Shown one piece after another: positions 18,323-26,582 of a stretch of DNA of 64,000 nucleotides (the stretch's first letter is position 1; the number at the start of each line of letters is the position of its first letter). The position numbers and the translations under genes were made by a program. Source of the DNA: Desulfomicrobium sp. ZS1. Lineage in GTDB: Bacteria; Desulfobacterota; Desulfovibrionia; Desulfovibrionales; Desulfomicrobiaceae. The notes under the pieces are model-generated. The model did no database searches. It was not told the DNA's origin and was given only the letters and a program-made list of their open reading frames with translations. Location of the stretch: the NCBI RefSeq assembly GCF_024204645.1, contig NZ_CP100351.1, positions 2,816,001-2,880,000 on the forward strand. The letters run 5' to 3'.

Positions 18323-19330
18323 ATGCCCCTGCCCTTCAGCAATCAGGAATGCCTGACCGTGCGGCTGAGCGCCCTGGGCGACGCCATCCTGACCACGGGA
18401 GTGCTCGCGTACTGGCATGCACAGGCCGGGCTGACATTTCAGGTGCTGACCAAACCGGCCTTGGCCCCCGTCTTCGCCGGCCACCCGGCCGTGACCGGGA
18501 TCACGGCCGTCGGGGAGGAAGACCTGCACGGCGCGCGCTGGATCGCATTCTGCCGCAAGCTGGCCCGGGAATTCGGGCACCTGCCGCTCATCGACCTGCA
18601 CGTCAACCTGCGTACCCTGCTGCTGCGCGCCCTCTGGCCCGGTCCCACGCGGACCTACCGCAAATTTTCGCTGACCAGGCGGCTGTTTCTGGCCACCCGG
18701 CACCCGGTGTTCGCCGCCAGGCTCCGCCGCCTGAATGTCCCCCAGCGCTACTGCATGGCTCTTGACCCTGCGGCCGTGGATGCGAAGGCCCTACGACCCC
18801 GCATCTTTCTCGACGAGAAAGAAAAAGCAGCGGCCAGTGAAATGCTTTCACACCTGGGCTTCACGCGCCCCGTCGCCATCCACCCTTACGCCACACACCC
18901 GGCCAAAACTCCGCGCCCTGAAGTCTGGCGAAATCTGATCCGGAAACTGGAAGCTAAGGGCGAGCAGGTGCTCATCCTCGGTCGCCATGACCAGCCGCTC
19001 TGCCCGCAGGCCCCGCATGATCTGACCAACGCCACCGACCTGCGCGCAACCGCAGCCCTGTTGTCCCTATGCCGGGTCCTGGTGACCGGAGACTCCGGGC
19101 CCATGCACCTGGCCACGGGGGTCGATACGCCGGTCGTCGCCCTGTTCGGGCCGACGACAAAGGAATGGGGCTTTTACCCATCGGGACCGCATGACCGTGT
19201 CCATCAGAGTCCCTGCGCCAAGGCTCCCTGCTCCCTGCACGGCCAGGACGCATGCGTGCTTGGCAACGCCTGTATGAAAGACATTTCCGAAGAAGTGCTG
19301 CTGAATCTGCTTTCTTCTTTACCGACCTGA
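18323..19330 (+). CDS. GT9-family heptosyltransferase (WaaF/WaaC-like)
   Basis: Family 9 enzymes transfer ADP-heptose to LPS inner core. The sequence has the N-terminal VRLSALGDAILTTGVLAYW region and the C-terminal TGDSGPMHLATGVDTPVVALFGPT motif, which binds the nucleotide sugar. Length 335 is typical. It is the third gene of the gmhB run. The C-terminal Cys-containing stretch (CAKAPCSLHGQDACVLGNACM) is seen in many deltaproteobacterial members. Confidence 0.92.
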   Translation: MPLPFSNQECLTVRLSALGDAILTTGVLAYWHAQAGLTFQVLTKPALAPVFAGHPAVTGITAVGEEDLHGARWIAFCRKLAREFGHLPLIDLHVNLRTLLLRALWPGPTRTYRKFSLTRRLFLATRHPVFAARLRRLNVPQRYCMALDPAAVDAKALRPRIFLDEKEKAAASEMLSHLGFTRPVAIHPYATHPAKTPRPEVWRNLIRKLEAKGEQVLILGRHDQPLCPQAPHDLTNATDLRATAALLSLCRVLVTGDSGPMHLATGVDTPVVALFGPTTKEWGFYPSGPHDRVHQSPCAKAPCSLHGQDACVLGNACMKDISEEVLLNLLSSLPT

Positions 19331-19348
19331 ACTAACCCCGTCTTTTTG

Positions 19349-19390
19349 TTGACGGCATGCCATATTTTTAATAGTAACAATTATCAAAAT
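19349..19390 (+). promoter_or_regulatory. putative promoter and PerR-type operator upstream of perR
   Basis: TTGACG (19349..19354) is a good -35; a weak -10 lies about 17 bp on within an AT-rich stretch (TTTTTAATAGTAACAATTATCA) that loosely resembles a Fur/PerR inverted repeat. Autoregulation by PerR is usual for the family, but the palindrome is imperfect and the call is tentative. Confidence 0.35.
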
Positions 19391-19407
19391 TTGACAGAGG
19401 TACCGAC

Positions 19408-19821
19408 ATGAAAGAACTCCTGGGCAAAGACATGCGTCTGACCAACCAACGCAGGATCATCCTGGAAGAACTCAAAGCAGTGACCACCCACCCCACTGCC
19501 GATGAGATCTACGGCATGGTGCGTCAGAAGATGCCGCGCATCAGTCTTGGCACCGTGTATCGAAACCTTGAGGTTCTCAGCTCGCTCGGTCTGGTGCGCA
19601 AACTGGAAAACGCGGCCGGACAGAAACGTTTTGACGGCGACGTCTCGCCCCATCACCACATCCGTTGCGAAGTCTGCGGCAAGGTGGGGGACATCTTCGA
19701 CGCCCCGGACATCACGGGCATCGAGCACGGGCTTGACACGGATTTCCAGATCACCGGCGTCAGCCTGGAATTCTCGGGCATCTGCCCGCGCTGCCAGGCT
19801 GAAAAAAAGCTGGCCCAATAG
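19408..19821 (+). CDS. perR: PerR/Fur-family metalloregulator
   Basis: This 137-residue protein has an N-terminal winged helix (MRLTNQRRIILEELKAV; ISLGTVYRNLEVL recognition helix), the regulatory metal site HHHIRCEVCG, and a second CxxC (CPRC) forming the structural zinc site. It heads the superoxide reductase/rubredoxin/oxygen reductase block, which is why I favour a peroxide sensor over an iron-responsive Fur. Confidence 0.85.
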   Translation: MKELLGKDMRLTNQRRIILEELKAVTTHPTADEIYGMVRQKMPRISLGTVYRNLEVLSSLGLVRKLENAAGQKRFDGDVSPHHHIRCEVCGKVGDIFDAPDITGIEHGLDTDFQITGVSLEFSGICPRCQAEKKLAQ

Positions 19822-19924
19822 TCCCTTAGCGTCGAACATGTCGTAATTACCAAAATCACTGGAACAGCGAGCCGTTCCATGGTATGTGACCGGATAAATT
19901 CATACCACGAACATGGAGGAAGAA

Positions 19925-20305
19925 ATGGCGAAAAGACTCGAAGTCTACAAATGTGACCTGTGTGGCAATATCGTCGAAGTTATGCATGGCGGCGGCGGAA
20001 CCCTGGTCTGCTGCGGAGAGGACATGAAGCTGCAGGTGGAAGGCACCGTGGACGCGGCCCGGGAAAAACATGTGCCCGTCATCCACAAAACCTCCTCGGG
20101 CTACAAGGTCGTGGTCGGCGAAGTCGCCCACCCCATGCTTGACGCCCATTACATCGAATGGATCGAACTTGTCGCCGACGGCAAGGTCTATCGTCAGTAT
20201 TTAAGCCCCGGCCAGGCGCCTGAAGCCGAATTCTGCATCGAGGCCAAAAACGTCACGGCCCGGGAATATTGCAACCTGCACGGACAGTGGAAAATCGAAA
20301 ACTAA
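19925..20305 (+). CDS. rbo: desulfoferrodoxin (superoxide reductase, two-iron class)
   Basis: This enzyme reduces superoxide to peroxide without making oxygen. The N-terminal desulforedoxin centre is [12 protein letters not shown] plus a CC pair near residue 29. The catalytic Fe(His4Cys) site is visible as [13 protein letters not shown] and CNLHG. It is 126 residues. The ATG at 19925 gives [10 protein letters not shown], preceded by GGAGGAAGAA. Rubredoxin, its electron donor, follows 14 bp later. Confidence 0.97.
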   Translation: MAKRLEVYKCDLCGNIVEVMHGGGGTLVCCGEDMKLQVEGTVDAAREKHVPVIHKTSSGYKVVVGEVAHPMLDAHYIEWIELVADGKVYRQYLSPGQAPEAEFCIEAKNVTAREYCNLHGQWKIEN

Positions 20306-20319
20306 AGGAGAGACTCAAC

Positions 20320-20481
20320 ATGGATAAGTATGTTTGCACCCTCTGCGGCTACGTTTACGACCCCGCCAGCGGCGATCCGGACAACGGCGTCGCCCCTGGA
20401 ACCAAGTTCGAAGACATCCCCGATGACTGGACGTGTCCTGTCTGCGGAGCCGGAAAGGAAGATTTCACCAAGGAAGATTGA
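20320..20481 (+). CDS. rub: rubredoxin
   Basis: A 53-residue rubredoxin with both iron-binding knuckles, [10 protein letters not shown] and [11 protein letters not shown], and the core PDDWTCP segment. It passes electrons to superoxide reductase and to the flavodiiron oxygen reductase encoded next. AAAGGAGAG precedes its ATG. Confidence 0.98.
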   Translation: MDKYVCTLCGYVYDPASGDPDNGVAPGTKFEDIPDDWTCPVCGAGKEDFTKED

Positions 20482-20490
20482 TTCTCCAAG

Positions 20491-20523
20491 GCCAGCCCGC
20501 ACGATCCGGGCTGGCTTTTTTTA
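20491..20523 (+). terminator. Rho-independent terminator after rubredoxin
   Basis: GCCAGCCCG pairs perfectly with CGGGCTGGC across a 7-base loop and runs into TTTTTTT. It separates rbo-rub from roo, 55 bp downstream. Confidence 0.9.
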
Positions 20524-20578
20524 TACGCTCAAGCTCCCCGCCTCGGGCGGGGTCATCACGTTGTAAGGACAATCCCCC

Positions 20579-21787
20579 ATGCCTGTTACCGAAATAAAAA
20601 AAGACATCTACTGGGTTGGAGTCGTGGACTGGAATATCCACGATTTCCACGGATACTCCAAAGCTCCCCAGGGAACGACATATAACGCGTATCTGGTCAT
20701 CGACGACAAGGTCACCCTTTTCGACTCCGTTCCGGCCAAATTCCAGATGGACCTGTATCACCAGATCCGGTCCATCATTGAACTGGAAAAAATCGACTAC
20801 ATCGTCTGCAACCACATCGAACCCGACCACTCCGGGGCCATGCCTTTCCTGATGGAAAAGATTCAGCCCGAAAAAGTCTTCTGCTCCAAGATGGGGCATC
20901 GCATGCTCCTCGACCATTTCCATCAGCCCGACTGGCCCTACCATCCGGTCCAGACCGGCGACTCCATCAGCCTCGGCAAACGCACGGTGCAGTTCATGGA
21001 GACACGCATGCTGCACTGGCCGGACTCCATGTTTTCCTACATCCCCGAAGACAAGCTGCTCATCTCCAATGACGCTTTCGGGCAAAACATCGCCTCCAGC
21101 GAACGTTTCGACGACGAGATCGATCTGGCCATGCTCATGGCGGAGGCCTCCCACTACTATTACAACATCGTCCTGCCTTTTTCCCCGCGGGTCATCGCGG
21201 TACTCGACGACGTGGCCAAGCTGGGCCTTGATATCGACATGATCGCCCCGGACCACGGCATCATCTGGCGCTCCAACGTGCCGCGGATCCTGGAGGCGTA
21301 CCGCGACTACGCCGAGCAGAAGCCGAACAAGAAGGCGGTCATCGTCTATGACACCATGTGGCACTCCACGGAAAAAATGGCCAAGGCCATTGCCGAAGGG
21401 CTCATGGAGGAGGGGGTCGCGGTCAGGATCATGCACCTCAAGCAGTACCACCACTCCGACGTCATGGGCGCGCTGGCCGACGCCACCGGCATCATCTGCG
21501 GCTCCCCGACCCACAACAACGGCATCATGCCGCTGATGGCGGACTTTCTGACCTACATGAAAGGCCTGAAACCCCTGGGACGCGTCGGCGCGGCCTTTGC
21601 CTCCTTCGGCTGGAGCGGCGAATCCCTCAATATCGTGACCGAGTGGCTCAAATCGGCCAAGATCGAGGTCGTCGAACCCGGCGTGAAGTGCAAGAACGTG
21701 CCGGATCACGCCAAGCTGGCCGAATGCAAGGAACTGGGACGACAGGTCGGCAAGGCTATCGTGGCCAAAGTGGAAGCAGAGGCGTAA
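20579..21787 (+). CDS. roo: rubredoxin:oxygen oxidoreductase (flavodiiron protein)
   Basis: This cytoplasmic enzyme reduces oxygen (or NO) to water using electrons from rubredoxin. The N-terminal metallo-beta-lactamase-like domain carries the diiron ligands HIEPDHSG (about residues 80-87), MLHWPDSMF and PDHGIIW. The flavodoxin domain starts at about residue 255 (KAVIVYDTMWHSTEKMA, FMN loop). Length 402 matches characterised Desulfovibrio enzymes. Confidence 0.96.
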   Translation: MPVTEIKKDIYWVGVVDWNIHDFHGYSKAPQGTTYNAYLVIDDKVTLFDSVPAKFQMDLYHQIRSIIELEKIDYIVCNHIEPDHSGAMPFLMEKIQPEKVFCSKMGHRMLLDHFHQPDWPYHPVQTGDSISLGKRTVQFMETRMLHWPDSMFSYIPEDKLLISNDAFGQNIASSERFDDEIDLAMLMAEASHYYYNIVLPFSPRVIAVLDDVAKLGLDIDMIAPDHGIIWRSNVPRILEAYRDYAEQKPNKKAVIVYDTMWHSTEKMAKAIAEGLMEEGVAVRIMHLKQYHHSDVMGALADATGIICGSPTHNNGIMPLMADFLTYMKGLKPLGRVGAAFASFGWSGESLNIVTEWLKSAKIEVVEPGVKCKNVPDHAKLAECKELGRQVGKAIVAKVEAEA

Positions 21788-21797
21788 GACCCGCATC

Positions 21798-22505
21798 ATG
21801 GCACGCAGCAGGGAAATCAAACGTCAGGTCCTGGACCTCCTGGCCAGCGATGGCTGGGAGGCAGGACTTGGCGATCTTGCGGATCTCGGACAACCGGCCG
21901 TGGCGCCGCTCTTTTCGGCGCTGTGCAACGCTGCGCCGCTGGTCCGCTGGCATGCGGTCACGGGGTTTGGAGTCGTCATCGCGGCCTTGGCAAACACGGC
22001 TCCGGAAAAGGCGCGCGTGGTCATGCGCCGCTTCATCTGGAGCCTCAACGACGAATCCGGGGGCATCGGCTGGGGCGCGCCCGAGGCCATGGCCGAGATC
22101 ATGACCACAAGTCCCCTGATCGCAGCCGAATACCACAACCACCTCCTGGCCTACATCCACGAAGATCACTGCCGACCCGACTGCTATCTGGAATACGCCC
22201 CCCTGCGCCGTGGGGCCGTATGGGGCGTTGCCCGGCTGGCGCAGGTCCGTCCGGATCTGGTGCTTAGGGCCGAACCCGATCTGCTCTGCGCCCTGGAAGA
22301 CTGCGACACGGTCATCCGGGGCCTTTCGGCCTGGGCCTGCGGATTGCTCGGACTGGCTTCCGCGCTGCCGAAACTCGGCGCCATGAGCCAGGACCAATCC
22401 ATCCTGGAATTATACCGCGACCGCGAACTTCAGGAAAAGACCCTGGCCATCCTGGCCGCGGAGGCCGTCTGCCGGATCACGGGCCACGCACCCGCACAAA
22501 ACTAA
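21798..22505 (+). CDS. HEAT-repeat-like protein of unknown function between roo and cydA
   Basis: A 235-residue soluble, mostly helical protein. Repeating helix pairs such as ADLGQPAVAPLFSALCNAAP, LRRGAVWGVARLAQVRPDL and VIRGLSAWACGLLGLASALP resemble HEAT/armadillo repeats. I see no catalytic motif; 'EDHCRPDCYLEYAPLRRG' is the most conspicuous conserved-looking stretch. It is 10 bp after roo and 12 bp before cydA, so it is probably co-expressed with two oxygen reductases. An assembly or scaffold role is speculation. Confidence 0.75.
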   Translation: MARSREIKRQVLDLLASDGWEAGLGDLADLGQPAVAPLFSALCNAAPLVRWHAVTGFGVVIAALANTAPEKARVVMRRFIWSLNDESGGIGWGAPEAMAEIMTTSPLIAAEYHNHLLAYIHEDHCRPDCYLEYAPLRRGAVWGVARLAQVRPDLVLRAEPDLLCALEDCDTVIRGLSAWACGLLGLASALPKLGAMSQDQSILELYRDRELQEKTLAILAAEAVCRITGHAPAQN

Positions 22506-22517
22506 AGGAGACTCACT

Positions 22518-23822
22518 ATGGATGTGCTCATGTTATCCAGGCTTCAATTCGCCATGGCTACCATGTTTCATTTCATCTTCGTCCCGCTGACCCTTGGTCT
22601 GTCCATCCTGGTGGCCATCATGGAAACCAAATACGTGCGCACGGGCGACGAGACATACAAGCGGATGACCAAATTCTGGGGCAAGCTCTTTGTCATCAAC
22701 TTCGTGCTCGGCGTGGTCACGGGCATCACGCTTGAATTTCAGTTCGGCACCAACTGGTCCCGCTATTCCGAATACGTCGGCGACATCTTCGGGTCCCTCC
22801 TGGCGATCGAGGCCACCACATCCTTTTTCCTGGAATCAACCTTTCTTGGCGCATGGATTTTCGGCTGGAACATCCTGTCCCCCAAAATGCACGCGGCCTG
22901 TATCTGGCTGGTGGCCATCGCCTCCAACCTCTCCGCCGCGTGGATCCTGCTGGCCAACGCCTTCATGCAGAACCCGGTGGGTTATGTGCTCAGAAACGGC
23001 CGCGCCGAACTGGACAACTTCTTCCAGGTGCTCCTGAACCCCTTTGGCTGGCAGCAGTACGTGCACACCTTGAGCGGTGCGTTCACCCTGGCCGGATTCT
23101 TCCTCATGGGCGTCTCCGCCTACCATCTGCTCAAAAAGCAGAACATCGACTTCTTTACCCGCTCCTTCAAGATGGGTATGATTTTCGCGCTGGTCTTTTC
23201 GGCGCTGGTCGCGCTTCAGGGCCATCATCACGCCCAGGAAGTGGGCCGTACCCAGCCCGCCAAACTCGCGGCCATGGAGTCCCTATGGGAAACCCGGGAA
23301 AGCGCACCCATGTATCTCTTGGTCGTGCCGGACGAAAAGAACGAAAAGAACGCCATCGAGCTTTTCGGCATCCCCGGCGGCCTTTCCTTTCTGGCCCACG
23401 GCTCCTTCACGACGCCTGTGCAGGGCCTCAAGGATTGGCCCGCAGATGAGCGCCCGCCCGTCATGCTGACCTTCCTCTCCTTCAGGGCCATGGTCGGCAT
23501 CGGCACGCTCCTGCCCATCCTCTGCATCTGGGCCTTTTTGCGCCGCAACAAGCTGACCGAAACGCCGCGCCTGCTGAGGGCCATGCTCTTTGCCATCCCC
23601 TTGCCCTACCTCGCCATCGAAGCAGGCTGGGTCGTGGCAGAGGTGGGACGCCAGCCCTGGATCGTCTACGGACTCATGAAGACCTCCGACGCGGTCTCGC
23701 CCATCGTCACATCCCAGGTTGCCTTCTCCCTGGTGGCCCTGACCCTGCTCTACGCGCTGCTTGGAGCCGTGGACATCTACCTGCTCTTCAAATTCGCCAA
23801 GAAAGGCCCGGCCGAGGCGTAA
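22518..23822 (+). CDS. cydA: CydA, cytochrome bd oxidase subunit I
   Basis: CydA is the haem-bearing, quinol-oxidising subunit of a high-affinity terminal oxidase. It starts MDVLMLSRLQFAMATMFHFIF with the high-spin haem His. The GLEFQFGTNW-type region (ITLEFQFGTNWSRYSEYVG) and the GRQPWIVYG segment are conserved. At 434 residues it lacks the long Q-loop of the E. coli enzyme, so it belongs to the short-Q-loop type. A good AAAGGAGA box precedes it. Confidence 0.96.
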   Translation: MDVLMLSRLQFAMATMFHFIFVPLTLGLSILVAIMETKYVRTGDETYKRMTKFWGKLFVINFVLGVVTGITLEFQFGTNWSRYSEYVGDIFGSLLAIEATTSFFLESTFLGAWIFGWNILSPKMHAACIWLVAIASNLSAAWILLANAFMQNPVGYVLRNGRAELDNFFQVLLNPFGWQQYVHTLSGAFTLAGFFLMGVSAYHLLKKQNIDFFTRSFKMGMIFALVFSALVALQGHHHAQEVGRTQPAKLAAMESLWETRESAPMYLLVVPDEKNEKNAIELFGIPGGLSFLAHGSFTTPVQGLKDWPADERPPVMLTFLSFRAMVGIGTLLPILCIWAFLRRNKLTETPRLLRAMLFAIPLPYLAIEAGWVVAEVGRQPWIVYGLMKTSDAVSPIVTSQVAFSLVALTLLYALLGAVDIYLLFKFAKKGPAEA

Positions 23823-23852
23823 ACCCGTTCGGATCACAAGGAGGATCGATTC

Positions 23853-24878
23853 ATGCTTGAAACCATATGGTTCCTACTCTGGGGTGTGCTCTGGGCCGTT
23901 TATTTCGTGCTGGACGGATATGATCTGGGCATCGGAACCCTGGTCCCGTTCCTCGGCAAATCCGACACGGACCGCAGGGTCATGTTCAACGCCATGGGCC
24001 CCTTCTGGGACGGCAACGAAGTCTGGCTGATCACCGCCGGCGGCGTGACCTTCGCGGCATTTCCCAAGGCCTACGCGGTCATGTTCAGCGGACTCTACAC
24101 ACCGCTCATGCTGCTGCTTTTCGCGCTCATCGTGCGCGGCGTGTCCCTGGAATTCAGACACCAGGTCGACAGCCCGGCCTGGCGCAGGGTCTGGGACTGG
24201 GGCGCGACGATCGGCAGTTTCCTGCCCGCGCTGCTTCTGGGCGTGGCCTTTGCCAACATATTCATGGGCCTGCCCCTGGATGAGAACGGCGTTTTCCAGG
24301 GCAACCTGCTGACCCTCCTCAATCCTTACGGCCTGGCCGGAGGAGTGCTCTTCGTGCTACTCTTCGCCATGCACGGCACCCTGTGGCTGACGTTCAAAAG
24401 CGAAGGCGACCTGCACCAGCGTGCCGCCGGACTGGCCCGCAAGCTCTGGCCCGTCCTGGTGGCGCTCATCGGCGTCTTCGTGGTCCTGACGGCCATCTAC
24501 ACCAACCTGCTGGTCAACTACCTGCTCAATCCGCTGATGCTCGTCCTGCTGGCGATTCCGGTTCTGGCGCTCATCCTCATGCGCCAGCAAATCGGCAAAG
24601 AGCAGTGGCTGACCGCCTGGGGGCTGTCCGCCACCCTGATCGCCGGCCTGACGCTCTTCGGCGTGGTCGGCCTGTACCCGGCGCTGCTGCCTTCGAGCAT
24701 CTCCCCGGATTATTCCATCACCATCGCCAACGCAGCCTCCAGCACCCTGACCCTGTCCATCATGCTGGGCGTGACCCTGGTCTTCATCCCCATTGTGGCG
24801 GCCTATCAGTTCTGGCTCTACCGCACCTTCTCCCACAAGATCACGGAAAAGGAACTGGCCCAGGATGGTGCGTACTAG
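23853..24878 (+). CDS. cydB: CydB, cytochrome bd oxidase subunit II
   Basis: This is the partner membrane subunit, with about eight to nine helices over 341 residues. It begins MLETIWFLLWGVLWAVYFVLDGYDLG, containing the LDGYDLG motif, followed by WDGNEVWL. An AAGGAGGAT box precedes the start. It is the last gene before a strong terminator. Confidence 0.96.
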   Translation: MLETIWFLLWGVLWAVYFVLDGYDLGIGTLVPFLGKSDTDRRVMFNAMGPFWDGNEVWLITAGGVTFAAFPKAYAVMFSGLYTPLMLLLFALIVRGVSLEFRHQVDSPAWRRVWDWGATIGSFLPALLLGVAFANIFMGLPLDENGVFQGNLLTLLNPYGLAGGVLFVLLFAMHGTLWLTFKSEGDLHQRAAGLARKLWPVLVALIGVFVVLTAIYTNLLVNYLLNPLMLVLLAIPVLALILMRQQIGKEQWLTAWGLSATLIAGLTLFGVVGLYPALLPSSISPDYSITIANAASSTLTLSIMLGVTLVFIPIVAAYQFWLYRTFSHKITEKELAQDGAY

Positions 24879-24900
24879 CATCCGGCGCTGCTAAGAAAAC

Positions 24901-24937
24901 AAAAAAAGGGGGGGCCGTTATGGCCACCCCTTTTTTT
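24901..24937 (+). terminator. strong bidirectional terminator after cydB
   Basis: AAAAAAAGGGGGGGCC pairs with GGCCACCCCTTTTTTT around GTTAT. A-run on one side and T-run on the other allow use in both directions; the downstream traB gene converges on it. Confidence 0.85.
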
Positions 24938-24980
24938 GTGTCGCTAAAACAAGTTGTTGCGATATGAAGTCATGCAGGAT

Positions 24981-25005
24981 GGATTCCCGCCTTCGCGGGA
25001 ATGAC
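24981..25005. repeat. REP-like palindrome, copy 1
   Basis: ATTCCCGC-cttc-GCGGGAAT forms a compact hairpin flanked by GG and GAC. This is the widespread 'cgtcattcccgcgaaggcgg' intergenic repeat family. A partner copy in the opposite orientation lies at 25175. Apart from this pair and the cydB terminator I see nothing in the 24879-25240 gap. Confidence 0.75.
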
Positions 25006-25174
25006 GGCACACGGAGGGCACGTGTGTGCGGGAAGGATGATCATGCCCCCGGCATTGCTCCATGCGGGTGCTCGTATGCGGGAAGAACACGTCGCCTGAC
25101 ATCATCTGCAGATGCGACCCAAGCCGACTTGCGCCCAATGCCGGATATGAGTGACAACTATCGCCATCATTCAC

Positions 25175-25200
25175 GTCATCCCCGCGAAGGCGGGGATCCA
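25175..25200. repeat. REP-like palindrome, copy 2 (inverted relative to copy 1)
   Basis: ATCCCCGC-gaag-GCGGGGAT within GTCATCCCCGCGAAGGCGGG. It is inverted relative to the copy at 24981 with about 170 bp between them, the pairing expected for a REP doublet or BIME that a REP-associated transposase could mobilise. Confidence 0.75.
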
Positions 25201-25240
25201 TCCTCTGCCCCTCGCGGAGACTGCGCCAAGGCCCGGACGC

Positions 25241-26425
25241 CTAGAACACCCGGCTCGCGATCCAGCTTCCGGAGACAAAGACGCCGATGGTCGCGCCCAG
25301 GTTGGCGAAGATGACCACCAGCAGGATGCGGCTGACCGGATTGATCCAGAACCCCTTGACCGTCATGACGCTCATGGGCAACTCTTCCAGATCCGAGACG
25401 GTGGGCTTCTTGACCCAGGCCTGGACAAGCCCGGCCACCCAGCCGGCAGCGATGAGCGGATGCAGCGTGGTAAAGGGCGCGACCAGAAAGCTTGAGAGCA
25501 CGGTCAGCGGATGTCCGAAGGCGGCCAGAGAGCCCAGAGCGGCTCCGATGCCGGTCACCAGCACCCAGATGGAGAGGGCGTCCATGGAGGCGTCAGCGCC
25601 GCCGCGGAAAAAACCGATGACCAGCAATACGACGAAAAAACCGGGCAATCCCCACTTCCAGAAGGCACCCCATCTGGAGGGCGGAGGAAGCTCTTCCAAC
25701 AGGGCCAGATCGATCTCCTGTCCAAAATATTTCTGCATGCCCGGCACGTGCCCGGCCCCGACCACGGCCACGATGTTCGTGCCCGGAGCCTTGCGGATCT
25801 TCTGCGCCAGATAGATGTCGCGCTCGTCGATGAGGCGCTCTTTTATCTGGGGGAAGTTTTCCGCAAAAGATCCCATGATGGCGGCCAGCTGGTCTTTTTT
25901 CTTCAGGTCCTCGATGAGCGCCTTGTCCACGTCATCGTCGACGAAGATGCTTGTCAGAAGCTGGCTCATGAGCTGCAACTTCTTCCAGAAACCAAGGTAG
26001 CCCCAGACACGCTTCAAGGTGACCTGCACATCGCGATCGGCCAGGACCAGGGTGGCGCCGGTCTCGCTGGCCAGCCGCACGCCTTCCATCATCTCGGCGC
26101 CGGGTTGCACGCCCAGCTTGTCGCCGATCTTGCGGTAAAAGGCTTGCAACACGAGTTGCACCATGAGAAAGACCGCCTTGCCTTCTTTTATGACCTTGTA
26201 GATGTCCATCCGCTTCCAGTCGTCGCGGCGGGTCATGGCCTGATGGCGGGCAGGGCAAAGTTCGACACAAATGGAATCGGGACGCACGATTTCCACGGTC
26301 CGGCGCACATCCTCGACACTTTCCAGGGAAACGTGGGCGGTTCCGACGAGAAAAAACCTTTTCTCGCCCTCTTCGACCACAGTCACGCTTTCAGGCAAAT
26401 TTTCAAAATCCACACTATACCTCAC
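25241..26425 (-). CDS. TraB/PrgY-family membrane protein
   Basis: The N-terminal TIKI/TraB-type domain has FLVGTAHVSLESVEDV, a Glu in SICVELCPARH, and VAVVGAGHVPGMQKYF; these are the conserved GxxH and GHVxG motifs of the TraB/PrgY clan (putative metalloprotease-like or pheromone-shutdown proteins). The C-terminal third (from about residue 250) has four to five membrane helices. The start is GTG. It converges with cydB. Its substrate is unknown; family function in bacteria outside enterococci is poorly defined. Confidence 0.85.
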   Translation of the reverse strand: MRYSVDFENLPESVTVVEEGEKRFFLVGTAHVSLESVEDVRRTVEIVRPDSICVELCPARHQAMTRRDDWKRMDIYKVIKEGKAVFLMVQLVLQAFYRKIGDKLGVQPGAEMMEGVRLASETGATLVLADRDVQVTLKRVWGYLGFWKKLQLMSQLLTSIFVDDDVDKALIEDLKKKDQLAAIMGSFAENFPQIKERLIDERDIYLAQKIRKAPGTNIVAVVGAGHVPGMQKYFGQEIDLALLEELPPPSRWGAFWKWGLPGFFVVLLVIGFFRGGADASMDALSIWVLVTGIGAALGSLAAFGHPLTVLSSFLVAPFTTLHPLIAAGWVAGLVQAWVKKPTVSDLEELPMSVMTVKGFWINPVSRILLVVIFANLGATIGVFVSGSWIASRVF

Positions 26426-26582
26426 GGGCCAGGGCCCTTTTTATTGACAAGAACCGCTTCGTTATCCGCAGCCTCACGGGAAAGCAAGCCCAGGTGTTCC
26501 CTGGCATCCGGCAGACACATTTGTGCTTGTCAAATCAAAGTCCCTGAAGCATTCCGACCCTGACAACCCACCCGGAGCAGAC

